From positions 16,262,750-16,326,749 of the forward strand of contig CM076660.1 of NCBI GenBank assembly GCA_038496675.1: 64,000 nt of DNA, read 5' to 3'. Source of the DNA: Rachycentron canadum (lineage: Eukaryota > Chordata > Actinopteri > Carangiformes > Rachycentridae). A program made the position numbers and the translations under genes. The notes beneath the pieces were generated by a model. It was given only the letters and a program-made list of their open reading frames with translations. It was not told where the DNA came from and made no database searches. Shown here piece after piece: positions 13,269 to 24,881 of the stretch; within the stretch, counting starts at the first letter, position 1; each line of letters begins with the position of its first letter.

Positions 13269-15339
13269 ACTATTTAATATTTTGCAGCACAAGCTCAACC
13301 ATACAATATGTCTACAGTAAGTCTAATGTCTTAGTTTAATGAAACCAGTGCCAATGCAATGATACCAATCTCAGTGATAATTGCTATTGTCAACAGCTTA
13401 ATATTACAAAATACAAAACAGCACAGTGACTAAATAAATAAATAGCGTCATATGCTTCACTATTCAGACATAAATGCCACACAAATAACATAAAACTATT
13501 TTTAAAATGTACACTGATGTGTGACTGTGAATCTCTGAAAATGATAACATAATAATTGATAAGTTTTCAAAATGTGACTATAGACATAAACAAAACAGAA
13601 CTGCTGCTGTGTGGCAGTCCACACCAACACTTTCAGCTGGTTTCATCAGCTACTCGACATGACCTATACTAGCCACATTATACTTAAATAAAACATGCAC
13701 AGTGTATTCACTGATGAGTAGACAGACTCCAGATGGTTCCAAGAAACATCTAAAATGGATTACGATTCAGTGATATTGACACGTTTCAAACCATGCTGCA
13801 GAAGAATGTAAAAGGTTAATTTTGAACTCGTGTGGCTGCTGGGTCACTCGTCTTCATTATCACTCACACACACGTCCAAGTCACACTGTTTATTTTTGGA
13901 CCTGTTCAAACACTGCTATCTGCTGAATATTAATGTTGCACTCTAGGTTGCACACAGGTTAATATGCGTCCTTTCTGATGAATAACTAAGGGCTAATGTA
14001 TAATGCATAAGACCTGCTGCTCCCTGCTTGGGGCTTTGTCGTTGTCTCAGGTGTCCATGTTGGAAAGTGTTGGAAGTCACAATGAAGAGGAATTCTTTCT
14101 GAATGTCTAAAATACTGTAATGACTGTAGGGAAGAGTCAATGTCACATTAACTAGAGTATGTTAAGTTATTAGTTTGCTGCTTTGAATCATAGCAAAGTA
14201 ACTGTTTTTCATGTTATAGCTATTATACACATTTCAGCAAAGGAAACTAAAGCCATTTAGTTTTATAAATTGTGGAAAGCTGTGACCATTTTTTCCCATA
14301 AGCCCTCTTCATATGTGTTGTACAATATTTATGCTCTGGGCATTTGATGTAAATACTCCCACCATTCTCAACCAGCATATTCCTCCCCACCATAAAACTC
14401 AATGGAAGTTTCATCTCCTGACACTGTTTTGTAGAAAGAGATGGCGACTAGAGCTGCAGAGGCTATAGTGAAATAATGGAGGGAATATATGAAAATGGCC
14501 AGAGGCACTGGATTGTTAGCTAGCTGAGTGAAGCTGCTTTGCTGGACTAGATAGCAGACCCCTGTGCAGCAAGTCCATGTAAACAGAATATTCATTTAAT
14601 CGTCGTCTTGGCATGTGGGAATGCTCCAATGCAAGTAAAAATGCTGCACATGGATTTATTTTACTCTCTCTCTTCACAGAGCTGGGCTTCCGATCGTGTG
14701 TAAACCTTTCCCAGCTTATTGATCAGGTGGTATATTGATTCAGGGGAGCACGTCAGTGGAAGATGCTGTTGTTAGTTTGTTGATGAAAACATTTTTGCTA
14801 CTCAGCCATTCAACATGGATGAGCAATTTAAAATGTTTTCTTTTTGAATGCTGGAAAAAATTGCATTGTTTGTGTGTGTGTGTCTTTGTCCTATCTCGTG
14901 ATGGCACATGTCTTGCCCCATGTTGTGAGTGCTCCCACTGAGCTGTAATAACACACCTCACTGCTGTCTGAAATATTCATAGCCAGGTAAGCCCATCACT
15001 CTGAGTCAGTCACTTATTATCACCCCCTTCTGTGCTCGCCCCAGGTCACTTTATTCCACCTGCCTTTTGGTGCATCCCACTCACTTCTCAGCTTCTGGCT
15101 GCACCCTGCACAGCCACCCAGTGTTGAGCCTTAAGCTTGAAATGCCAGTGTCCCACTCTTTATTGAATTTTTTTTCCCCCTATTGGTTTTCAGACACTGT
15201 TGATGGGATTCTTTGGGATTTGGGATACATGTTTAATAAGTACTTTATTATTTATTTATTCATTATCAAAGTTTTAAAATTAAGTGAAAATCTGTTAGAG
15301 CTTAGTTGTATTCAATGCCTCTTTGTTGCTACACATCAT

Positions 15340-15358
15340 AAAAAAAAAAAAAAAAAAA
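15340..15358. repeat. poly(A) run
   Basis: About 19 consecutive A in otherwise unremarkable sequence. It lies about 110 bases before a SINE-like segment but on the wrong side to be that element's tail. Confidence 0.85.
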
Positions 15359-15470
15359 CCTACAGTGTTGATAATGTCTATGCTCAGCATTCTCTCTGCA
15401 ATAGCTATTCGACGCATATGCATTCTGCAACACCTTTCAGTATTGCAGTTGTTATTGAATTCACCATTCC

Positions 15471-15554
15471 TAGCCTGGATTTGAATTGCCTACCTACACA
15501 CACTACAATGGGAGTTTGTTTGGTTGCACTGTAAACTGATACACCAGCTGCCCT
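15471..15554 (-). mobile_element. possible tRNA-derived SINE head, diverged
   Basis: On the minus strand the segment begins AGGGCAGCTGGTG and reaches AATTCAAATCCAGGC about 60 bases later. The second motif resembles a Pol III B box (GGTTCGAATCC) and the first resembles the start of tRNA-derived SINE heads found in fish. The A box is poorly preserved and I see no clear body or tail, so this is tentative. Confidence 0.3.
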
Positions 15555-15778
15555 TCTATTATATTTCTGACAAAGTAGCTGCTCAGAGAATATCTGCTGC
15601 ATTAAACTGCACTTGCTGTTACATTTGAAAAATCTTGAATGGCCTCAGGCTAGTCAATATATGTGTTGTAGATATACTATATGTTGGATCTGTTCATTCC
15701 AAATCCTCTTCCTGCTTTCTGCCTCACTAAACTTTAAAAACTATAATGCCATTTTTTGAAATGACTACAGTATATAGT

Positions 15779-15811
15779 CATTAGTATAACATATGTAAGA
15801 GTATACTAATG
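15779..15811. repeat. short inverted repeat
   Basis: CATTAGTATA at 15779-15788 and its perfect complement TATACTAATG at 15802-15811 are separated by 13 bases. It is AT-rich and could be chance. Confidence 0.6.
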
Positions 15812-16330
15812 TGTGTAGACTAATCACCCTTGCTTAGATGTTGTTACATGGCTAAGCTTTTGTGATTTGTGTGCAAGGTGGAGTAGATACAGTGTTGTGA
15901 AGCACAAGCTATGCAGAAGGTTCATTAGTAACAGATGAGACCTCAATGGCATTGTGAAACATAGAAAAGCATTTCATTTAATAATATGAAATAATCCAGG
16001 TAAATTAAGATGAGTACATCCAGATGAGAAGAACAATGCTATAACAAAATCTAGTTTCTGGCTCAATACACTTTGACTCAGGTGTGCTCACTGATCACTC
16101 AAAACCAGTATAAGATTATAGTGAAATAATCATACTACCCAGCTCTCTGAGAGTCAGTCAGCAATACTAGTTCATTTGAGTCAGATGAAATTTAAAGGAA
16201 GGATTTGAAGAGCAGAGCATTTGCCCATAAGCAGCTTTTCCTGCCCAAACATCATCACTGCTCTACTGCTAAAGCCATTCAGAGAGTTCAAAGTCAACCT
16301 CCACCAGGTCACAGCCTCAGCCCTGCTACA

Positions 16331-16360
16331 GATACAGGCAGATACAGGCAGATACAGGCA
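16331..16360. repeat. 10-bp tandem repeat, 3 copies
   Basis: Three exact copies of GATACAGGCA in tandem, with a partial copy just upstream. Confidence 0.95.
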
Positions 16361-16486
16361 CAACTCTGAATACAACAGCAGCCTTTTTAATTTCACTGGG
16401 ATTTTTATTGTTGCTGTTGTTGTCGTTGTTTTCCCAATCACTCCTGGCTAGCTTCTGACAACAATCACACTCTCTACTTCTTTGCT

Positions 16487-16565
16487 GGAGGAGATGGGTG
16501 TGAAGTGGTTTGCTCAAGGGCACATAGAGTTTGCCTGTTGAAGGAGGAGTGACCATTCAAACCTT
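16487..16565 (-). mobile_element. fragment of a teleost SINE body
   Basis: The plus strand reads GTTTGCTCAAGGGCACA and, slightly further on, TGCCTGTTGAAGGAGGAG. From memory of fish genomes, this pair lies in the body of a common tRNA-derived SINE, whose minus-strand form reads TGCCCTTGAGCAA. The tRNA-like head is missing here. The copy at 42057-42174 carries the opposite (head) half of what looks like the same family. Exact family assignment needs a repeat library. Confidence 0.55.
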
Positions 16566-16823
16566 GACCAATAAATTAACACCGTCTATGGGCTGTTATG
16601 TTTGACTGTAGTTGCTGACAAATGATCTATGACCTGTCACCGAAATGAGACACAGACCTCTGACAAAACCAACAGGGCAGAACTAAAAATAAATCACTGG
16701 AAATGCGATGCCAGCAGGTAACAATGGGAAGCTCAAATATTGCTTTGTGTCTTTAAGATGTATTGTTAATATTTTTATTCAGCTTGTAGTTTTATGCAGA
16801 ATGAAAAAAAAATGTATGGAGAC

Positions 16824-16866
16824 TATGAAATCTAATCTATGAAATCTAATCTGTGAAATCTAATCT
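16824..16866. repeat. 14-bp tandem repeat, about 3 copies
   Basis: Three near-identical units of TATGAAATCTAATC in tandem, with single-base changes. Confidence 0.9.
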
Positions 16867-17572
16867 CCTGTTTACGTGTGACACTCATTTTAATTACATC
16901 AGAGACAGGGTCATTTGCAATCTTTTTAAATCAGGTTGCTGCAATTCAACGGAAAGTTTTCTTAAACAATGTTTACTTAGATGTTTTGTGACTCTTACCA
17001 TCAGGTCGCTGCCACGATTATGGGATAAATAATATCCATGGACAACTGAGCTATATATTATGTTTAAATCAGGAAGAAGAAGAAAAAAAAAGAAGAATAG
17101 CACATATATCTATGAGTATCCATCATGGTCCTGTTGACTGTTACATAGAGCGCAACACAAGGAGGGCCATTAAGTATCCAAGTACTCACACAGTGAAAGG
17201 ACATTAAAGGAAACAGTGACGCATGATGCAAATGAATGAAGCTGCCTGTGTCAAACACAAACCCCCGTGTAGAGTGAGTTGTTTTCTGCTGAGATGTCAC
17301 TGAGCGAACTTATCAGGAAGTTCAGACTGTGAAGTAGACTACACAGCGTTACCACTGATATTACTGAAAATGAAATACCAATACTAACGTCAAAGCTTAA
17401 AATGGTAAAGAAAACACAGCGGCGGTTGCCAACCCTAAGCTATTGCTTTGGAGCCATTTCTGAGGGGTTTTGTCAGTCTTTGATGACAGTTCACATGGGG
17501 GAGGACTGACAAAGGTGAGAGTTAAGCATCTACAGAGCGATATGATCTGGAATAGGAATACAGAAACAACCT

Positions 17573-17588
17573 TGTGTGTGTGTGTGTG
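17573..17588. repeat. short (GT)n tract
   Basis: Eight GT units ending in GGG. Confidence 0.85.
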
Positions 17589-18884
17589 GGAAAAAGCACT
17601 GAAGGAGTGTTTCTGTGCAATGGAGGCCAGTGAGACATACAAAACACTGCTAATTTTATGAACAATAAAAATGTAAAATTGTGATTCCTATCAGTCTGGT
17701 GAGGAGTGTTTTTAATACATCTAAATTTCTAAATATATTAATTTTCTTCGAAGTGACCATGGAGTTGATGTCCTTTTGTACTGATTGAGCAGAAGTCATG
17801 TATTCATAAAAGCCTGGCCACACTGTAGAAATAATGCCTTTCTAAGGGTTATTGTGAAGATATTGATTTTTTAATGTAGGTGTACAATAATTACACAGTA
17901 GAATGGACAATTTCTAATAAAAGGACCTTTAATGATTTGAACAGCCCTTCGGTAAAATTAAGCCAAAAAGACAAGAAGGCTTCAGAAATGTCAATTGTAT
18001 AAAATATAGCAATGCTTTCAACAACCAAAACAAAAAACAATGTGAATAATGTATAAAATAATGTGTCAATAGAAGCAAGGTTTGTTACCCTGCCATATCT
18101 GGAAAAAATGTTATAGACCGATCATCCATCCTCCTTGACATTTGGTATTTCAGAACCACTTCAAAGAGATCCTCTATTACCTCTGTATGACCATCATCAG
18201 ACCCCTCAGCAGTGTGCACTCCTGTGCCTCTACAACAAGATATACTGAGGACAGAAACATCTCAAAACTCTTAATATTTGGTCAAGAAGCTCAATCTCAA
18301 GCTGTTGCCTTTTACAGCAGTTACTGTGGATAGCTGTCATTTACATTTCCAAAATGGTTCTTCAGAGTAACATGTCAACTCTGTTTTGAGCAACTAAATT
18401 TCTACTAAATTTAAAATACTAACTCTGCTTATTTTGATGGCCCAGGATCAAGATTCCCTGCACTTTAACATATGCCTTTGCTCACAAACCATCTTGCTGC
18501 ATCTAAACACACACAGGCTAAATTAAATATATATGCTTTCTGTAAATACCGTAGTGCAGGAGGAATATCATTGCCATGTACTACTCCCATTACAGTAATT
18601 GCTAACACCTTTTGACGAGAATAACATAACTTCCCCACCATCTCAGCTGTCAGGTCTGTGAGAGTTTGAACAGTGATTACCAGCTGGAGACAGTGCTCAC
18701 TCAGAGTAGGCAACACTTTTATAGCTGAAAGTGGAAAACTGCCACTGAATTGAGGAAAGTGAGGTGAACAGCCAGCAAAGATGAAAGCTGAAGCCAAAGT
18801 GGCAAGTCTTGGATTTCTGTGACTCAGGGCCTGCATGGTTTAACAGGATGTCGCTGAACCCAGACATACAGCGCAATCCCCGCT

Positions 18885-18918
18885 ACACACACACACACAC
18901 GCACACACACACACACAC
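18885..18918. repeat. (AC)n microsatellite
   Basis: AC repeat of about 17 units with a single G interruption. Confidence 0.95.
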
Positions 18919-19072
18919 TACTCAAGAGTGTGTGAATGCATAGATGGGGGCAGATCTGTTGTCTTGTGCAGTCACCCGCCTTTATCTGCACTTAACTTCT
19001 CATTAGGGGCTCGTGTGACATCAGGCAACAACCTGTGGCCAACTAGGTGCTGTATATGGGCGACACCGGGGT

Positions 19073-19094
19073 GTGTGTGTGTGTGTGTGGGGGG
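19073..19094. repeat. (GT)n and G run at left edge of gap
   Basis: About nine GT units run into a short G run that abuts the unsequenced block, suggesting assembly stopped inside a low-complexity repeat. Confidence 0.9.
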
Positions 19095-19474
19095 NNNNNN
19101 NNNNNNNNNNNNNNNNNNNNNNNNNNNNNNNNNNNNNNNNNNNNNNNNNNNNNNNNNNNNNNNNNNNNNNNNNNNNNNNNNNNNNNNNNNNNNNNNNNNN
19201 NNNNNNNNNNNNNNNNNNNNNNNNNNNNNNNNNNNNNNNNNNNNNNNNNNNNNNNNNNNNNNNNNNNNNNNNNNNNNNNNNNNNNNNNNNNNNNNNNNNN
19301 NNNNNNNNNNNNNNNNNNNNNNNNNNNNNNNNNNNNNNNNNNNNNNNNNNNNNNNNNNNNNNNNNNNNNNNNNNNNNNNNNNNNNNNNNNNNNNNNNNNN
19401 NNNNNNNNNNNNNNNNNNNNNNNNNNNNNNNNNNNNNNNNNNNNNNNNNNNNNNNNNNNNNNNNNNNNNNNNNN
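19095..19474. other. assembly gap, 380 N
   Basis: 380 unresolved bases. The flanks are (GT)n plus G on the left and a 16-base G run on the right. No statement can be made about the content, and open frames drawn through it are meaningless. Confidence 0.99.
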
Positions 19475-19513
19475 GGGGGGGGGGGGGGGGGTATTGGTGG
19501 GGGTAGGGGCGGA
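19475..19513. repeat. poly(G) and G-rich tract at right edge of gap
   Basis: A 16-base G run is followed by TATTGGTGGGGGTAGGGGCGG. This strand has enough G runs to form a G-quadruplex, which would explain a sequencing failure here. Confidence 0.85.
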
Positions 19514-20399
19514 GGACAACAGTACAAAGCTGCAAACTACTCTGAACTATTTATGCTTAGTGTGGGCAAGTTCAGAAGAAATGTGATATTTATAGGGAAA
19601 TTGGGTCATTGCACAAACAACGGTCAGGGTGTAGAGCGGATAGGAGTAGAAAAACAATACATTAAAGACACAAAGAATATATTCACAATCAGTTATTGTG
19701 TGTTAATTTATTGTCCATCTGATAATGGATAACTATCATTCAGCATTGTTTTTCACTGAAAGTGATTCAACAAATCCTTTACAAAGTAATTTTGGTTAAT
19801 TTGTTTTGAAATATTTCCATCTTGAGAAGAAGAATACAGATTTTATGCAGCACTCCTATCTATTCTTGCATATACCCAAATAAGCTAGAAACAGCACCTT
19901 AGGATTCTGAGCATAAGGAATGTGGTTTCCTCAATAGACATCATCATCATTTGCCAGTATTATCTATTAAATATGTAAAATCTGTGAAGAAATGTCAGCT
20001 CAAATGGATGTAAGAAGCATGAGAGAAAACAGAATGAGTCAACTCTGTTTTAACAAATCAATCAATCAAAACCTCATTACAGATGCAGGATTCAGATAAA
20101 TGACGAGACATTACATAAAATCAATATTACAAAACTACAATCCAAAAATAATTGAAGACCTCCTTTTCATTAGGAGTATAGACAATACCCTTAACACTCT
20201 GTTTTACCATGTAAAAATATCCATGTATAGCAAGGTGGCGTTTCACAGACTGTCAACAAATGGTTACATTTAAGAAGCTTTGTTGGATATTGCATTTTTA
20301 ATATAAAATAATAAAACGTTATCAAATTTGACAAGGTAGCAAAGGAAAACACAAAATCGTGTTCCAATATTGATATGAACTTCAAAACATTCACTGTTT

Positions 20400-20580
20400 C
20401 TTTGATAAAAAAAAACAAACAAAAAAAAAACAATGCCAGCATGTGCGCATGTGAAAAAACATGAAAACAATAATTTTACTATTGTGGCAAACATATATTC
20501 TGTTTCTAAGAATGGTGTTTTGCTGAAGAAGATTGCTTAAAAAAAATTACAAAAAAAGAAAAAAATACAAAAAACAAACC
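20400..20580. repeat. A-rich low-complexity stretch
   Basis: Several A runs interrupted by single C or G. Minus-strand frames through it give Phe-rich false peptides. Confidence 0.8.
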
Positions 20581-21549
20581 TACGCTCCAGCAATCATAAA
20601 GAGAAAGGAAATCAATGCTATTAAAGATCCACGTCCCTGACAATCTTGAGCAGACAGAATACACAATAAAACTAGCTGTTCTCTTCTCTGTTATCAAACT
20701 TCTCTGAATGTTTTCTATAGTTAAATAATTAAGACTTTTTGTAGCACTTCTGTGGTGATGATGACTGTTGTTCTTTAAATAAATAAAAAAATAAGAAGTT
20801 CAGAAGTCACTTAAACTTAAACACTTAAAGTAGCAGTTGAAAAAAAAAAAACAAAAAACAAACAGCAATGCTCAACCGAGGATTGAGTTGAATCAGATAA
20901 GGACATTTGTTGTTACCAACTGCTCTGACTAAGGCTACATTTTCATTTCTGCTACAAACACTGATATTATCTCCCAGTTTCAAACCCTAAATCTTTCCCC
21001 TCTAACAGCTGAAGTCTGATTGGTGTAGCCTCATGCAAGACAAATAGCAGTAAATAACAGTGAACAGTGCACACACATTTCGGGACAGCACTCTAATTGC
21101 AATTGTTGGCTGAAAGGGGTCATGGTTCTGCACAGCGAATGTAATGCACAATGATTGGCCCTGCCTGCATTTGTGAGTCCTGTAACTGCTATATAGTTGT
21201 TGTCTGTGACTGTAATACGGGCTGTAATTTGTAGGTTATAATGCAGCGTGGGTGGAAACTCATTGATAGCATTTGGCACACAGCCTTGCTTGGATGAAGC
21301 ACTTAGCCAAGCCAGTCAATCTAAATATCACAGATAGTGCTGTGAGTCAGAAGGAGTGTGTTTGTTAGCCGAACATGCCGTGTAATAATCAGTCAGTCCT
21401 TAGCTATCTAATGAACAGTCATCATAAGATGTTTTTACATAATCCTGCCATCTAAGATTACCTTAATGCTTGTAAAGGCTTGCTGCTGATGTGTGCCTCA
21501 TTACCTTGGGACATTGGTCATTTCATTTCAAGAGTCTGATTTTCATTAA

Positions 21550-21561
21550 CCCCCCCCCCCC
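21550..21561. repeat. poly(C) run
   Basis: Twelve consecutive C in a background otherwise poor in C. Confidence 0.9.
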
Positions 21562-22924
21562 TACCCATTAGCAGAATGAAAGCTCGGCTGCAACCATCTG
21601 GCTGCCAACTAGACCTCAGGGCTGTTTTATGGCTCCACCGAGCTTCACTAAAGGGAAAGTTACACTATTAGAGCCTTTTCTGAGTCAGGCCAGAGGGAGT
21701 ATGGGAGTGATGCAAGGAGAGTGTCCCACGCTTGGGGGAAACAGAGATAAATTTAGAAGAAAAACAGAGACATTGGCGCAGTGATAGAGGAGACAGGGGG
21801 AGGCAAAGTGAGACAAAGTCAAATCTAACCTGAAAGAAAAGTCAACATAAAAAAAAGAGAAAATGAGACAGAACGAATAACAGAGAGAACACAATGAGTC
21901 TGTGTGTGATGACACTGACACACACACATATTTCTGAAATAAAATCCCTCTTAATCCAACGCAGTTCAGCCTTAAGGGCCAAAAGGGGGACAGAAAAGTG
22001 AGGGATTCATCCATCAACTGATGGTAACAAATCACACATGGCTTATGTGTGGAGCTCAAAGAGCAGGTGTGTACATTTTCACTGCTCCCACTGTGCACGT
22101 CGTATTTTTAGAATGAGTGGTCTTGTTTTGAAGTCATATCTGCTTACATATACTTTTTTCAGTGTCTAACTCTGGTTCTCTTCCAAAATCTTGATTCCCC
22201 ATCTCTATTCTTCTAATTACTTTAATTTTGATGCTGTCTTGTAAAACAGATCTGCCTGTGAATACATGTCAACCTGCTGTGTCTTCCTATGGTCAAGGCA
22301 TTGCAGAGTGCAATAAAACAGCACAGAAATCCATCCTTGGGTTTGTTTTGTTGCTTATTTCTCAAGTGTGAACCATTTCTGAACCATTTATTGTCTAGGC
22401 ATCACTTGTGTGGAAATTACAGACTAAATGAACAGCATATGGGCACATAGCAATTATTTTACTGGCTATATTAAGCCCCTTTTGATACAGACTAATATGA
22501 CCTAGATAACTAAAGGGGTGTAATGATAAGCATAGTAGATTCTATCTGCTAATACTTTATTTGATGATTTTGGTGTCATAAGGGGAAAGCATATTTCTAC
22601 AAACTTATCTGATTAGTTATTTCTGAATAGTCAAACTGCACAATGAGATTATTATTGAATTAAAATCTCAGTCTGTAGCTGCCTTGCTGGCTATAACTTT
22701 CCTTATTCTAATTAAATCCTGTTACAAGAACAGCAATGTAATGATGTCACATTATTGATCTTTCAGGAGAAATCACCTTTTCACTTGCTCAGACTCTAAA
22801 GGGAGGTCAAAGGTTGTACAACAACAACTCTTACAGTTTGTAGGGTTCAGTGTCTTGCTCATGCTTCAATTTATCCATATCGACCAAGCTGAGACCCCAT
22901 CGCCACCACTGACTCATTCAAACT

Positions 22925-23225
22925 CCCCAAAAAAATTATTAACAAAGTCCATCCTCACATCCTCTGGTACAATATGGTACATCAGCACCAACAGTCAAAC
23001 ATGGGAAAAACTACAGCCGATTGTCAACACGGAATCCAAAATCATTGGCGCCCTGCTCCCCTTAGCTGAAGCCATACATACTCACCGGACTGTAAAGCCG
23101 CCAGAGAAGATCATCTACAACCCCTCACATGCTGCTCTTCATCTCTGCTCTACCCATGAAGTCCATGAAGACTAAATGCTTCACAAACAGCTTTTCCCAT
23201 AGCTATCAGGACTCCGAACTTTCCC
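22925..23225 (+). pseudogene. decayed LINE reverse-transcriptase C-terminal fragment (L2/CR1-like)
   Basis: The plus-strand frame from about 22925 reads ILTSSGTIWYISTNS (from 22951), then LQPIVNTESKIIGALLP, then NPSHAALHLCS. The order and spacing match the conserved end of fish L2/CR1/Rex-type LINE ORF2 as I recall it: a segment ending in a Trp-Tyr-Gly-like motif, an LQRVV-TA-IIG-LP motif, a DPSHP-HLF-like motif, then an NSFFP-AIRTLN-like ending. After a stop at 23173 the same frame continues LHKQLFP, stop, LSGLRT, which fits that last motif with a second stop. The element is truncated at its 5' end and is inactive. The exact clade is uncertain. Confidence 0.65.
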
Positions 23226-23370
23226 TGTAATCTCCTCCTCACACACTACTGGCACACATGCCATTCACCTTGGCTGTGTGGCTTGTAAACAATCTATCTT
23301 CTGCCAACACAGGAGACTAAACCCAAAGATTTTGTGTCACTGTTACATTCTTGTCATGGCCTCGGTGCTC

Positions 23371-23406
23371 TCTGCTCAGATACTTTCTGCTCAGATACTT
23401 TCTGCT
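23371..23406. repeat. 15-bp tandem duplication
   Basis: TCTGCTCAGATACTT occurs twice in tandem plus a partial third copy. It lies about 150 bases after the LINE fragment. Confidence 0.9.
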
Positions 23407-24000
23407 TTTACTGCTTCACTCTCGGTATCCGATTTAGCAACCACTACTTTATTCATTAAAGTTCTCCTTCAAGCTCTGGGCAGACATACATCACTGGCAA
23501 ATAGATACAGCCCTGAAACATAAACTGAATCCCAAAAAAGGGACAAAAGAGTTGACCTAAGAGACTCAGAGACTCATGTCATGATTATTTCCAGCACCTG
23601 AGGATCATTTCACCCCACAGCTTGTCATGCAGAGTCTGAGCTGGACTGGGAATGGGATTAAAAAAGAAAAAAACTTAAATAAAAAAAGTACATTTCATCT
23701 GTAGTCCTGGCTCCTGTGGGCAAAAGAACTAAGCCTAACTAATGGTGTTAAAGCTAGAGTTGGTAATTAAAAGTAATGCAATGTTCTGGTGGTATGAACA
23801 AGTGCATATAGATAGCACTCACTTTTACAAACTGAAGACCAAAATTGGACCATTCTCAATCTACCATTCAGAAAGCCTCTTGACTGACTGTACGGATCAC
23901 TGTGCTTTATCACATGCGATGAAAAGGTAGGCTGGCCCTCACATCTAAATACATACAATATTAAGCCACAGGATATTTTGACTGCATATGTGCTGCAAAA

Positions 24001-24058
24001 AAACCCCCCAAAAAACAAACAAACAAAAAAAACCCATAAAAACAAAACAAAACAAAAC
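24001..24058. repeat. A-rich low-complexity stretch
   Basis: Runs of A with CCCC and CAAA interruptions. No gene content. Confidence 0.8.
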
Positions 24059-24268
24059 TCTGTGCTTTTTAATTTAATGCCATGCTAAATAGAATGAGTT
24101 AAAGTTTTGAAATTAAAAACCATCTCTATGTATTTTTTGTTTTTTTTAAATATTGCAATCAAACACATTGAATTCTGATTTTCTTAACGTGTTACTATTA
24201 CCTGTAGCCTACCTTTAAAAAAAGAATTAAAAATTCAGTGTAAAGGATTCAAAAGTAAATAAATAAAA

Positions 24269-24303
24269 GTGTGTGTGTGCACACACACACACACACACAC
24301 ACA
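24269..24303. repeat. (GT)n(CA)n self-complementary microsatellite
   Basis: A GT tract changes directly into a CA tract, making a perfect palindrome of about ten bases per arm around TGCA with extra CA units on the right. It lies about 600 bases upstream of the exon 1 start codon. Confidence 0.95.
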
Positions 24304-24595
24304 GTATCCTGGTGCTGATTGTTATTATAACAGCATTAGTGGGTGTATATCCCCCCAAAAATCTCCTCTATTGATTTGAACCCGGTGACTGTTGTGTGGA
24401 TGGAAATAGTTAAGGAATATCCTTGAGGACAAAATGAAAGGGCGACTGCAGCCACAGTATGTCAGTGACTCGCAGGGGAGGTGCAGAGAGCAGCTCCGGG
24501 GCCTGAACAGGTCCAACTAACTTTGAGGAGGCTGTTCCCTCTGCTGACGCTAGGAGCTGTCCGCGGTGCTGAAGCCTCGGCTGCTGCTCCTCTCC

Positions 24596-24673
24596 ATGTG
24601 CCGACAGCTCACAAAGCCACGAATCCGCTTACCGAGCGTCCAAATTAAAGAGGGAGCTCCGTCTTTCAACTGA
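24596..24673 (+). CDS. candidate upstream ORF in 5' leader (25 codons)
   Basis: An ATG at 24596 opens a 25-residue frame starting MCRQLTKPRIRLPS and closing at TGA 24671-24673, 208 bases before the main ATG. If transcription starts upstream of it and the leader is unspliced, it could lower translation of the main frame. If the leader starts later, or is spliced into the acceptor-like site at 24752, it is not in the mRNA. No resemblance to a known peptide. Confidence 0.25.
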   Translation: MCRQLTKPRIRLPSVQIKEGAPSFN

Positions 24674-24740
24674 TTATTCTCGACTGTTTTCACCCCGCGA
24701 ATTACGAAGGAGCTGCGACGGCAACCGGCAGGGCTGTGTT

Positions 24741-24752
24741 TGTGTTTTGCAG
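24741..24752 (+). other. possible 5'UTR splice acceptor
   Basis: TGTGTTTGTGTTTTGCAG, ending at 24752, has the pyrimidine-rich tract and CAG of a splice acceptor. It lies in the leader about 130 bases before the start codon. A distinct non-coding first exon joining here is therefore possible. A continuous leader is equally possible. An 18-base T run follows at about 24784-24800. Confidence 0.25.
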
Positions 24753-24881
24753 ACGTTAAAATTCTCGCTTTGCTTGTTCTTCCTTTTTTTTTTTTTTTTT
24801 GAAGCCCTGGAAGTATTCTTATATTTCGGCACAAGGACGCGTTGTGTAGCTGCGCGAAGAGCGACCTCGACTTTAGTAGAC

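Larger units (their letters stand above)
1..24440. other. upstream/intergenic DNA, no gene supported
   Basis: I read this stretch on both strands and found no coding exon that I can defend. Open frames are short, overlap simple repeats, or show no family resemblance. It holds scattered microsatellites, A and T runs, two SINE-like fragments near 15.5 and 16.5 kb, a decayed LINE near 23 kb and the assembly gap near 19.1-19.5 kb, each listed separately. The rest is AT-rich sequence without visible features. It could be intergenic or could be an intron of another gene whose exons lie outside the window. Confidence 0.6.

Noticed and set aside
15067..15534. 155-codon plus-strand open frame
   Set aside because: It crosses a 19-base A run and runs into a SINE-like segment. 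Low-complexity translation.
18465..18836. 123-codon minus-strand open frame with hydrophobic stretches
   Set aside because: No motif, no family resemblance and no splice context. Length is within chance for 64 kb in six frames.
18928..19732. Several 150-220 codon open frames on both strands
   Set aside because: They cross the 380-base N gap, so the frames are not real.
21685..22098. 137-codon minus-strand frame rich in Ser, Leu and Phe
   Set aside because: It reflects purine-rich GAGA/AAGA sequence on the plus strand rather than a protein family.
24747..24881. In-frame upstream extension of the signal-peptide frame
   Set aside because: It opens with TTG, not ATG, and runs through a long T tract giving poly-Phe. 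The ATG at 24882 starts a clean signal peptide.
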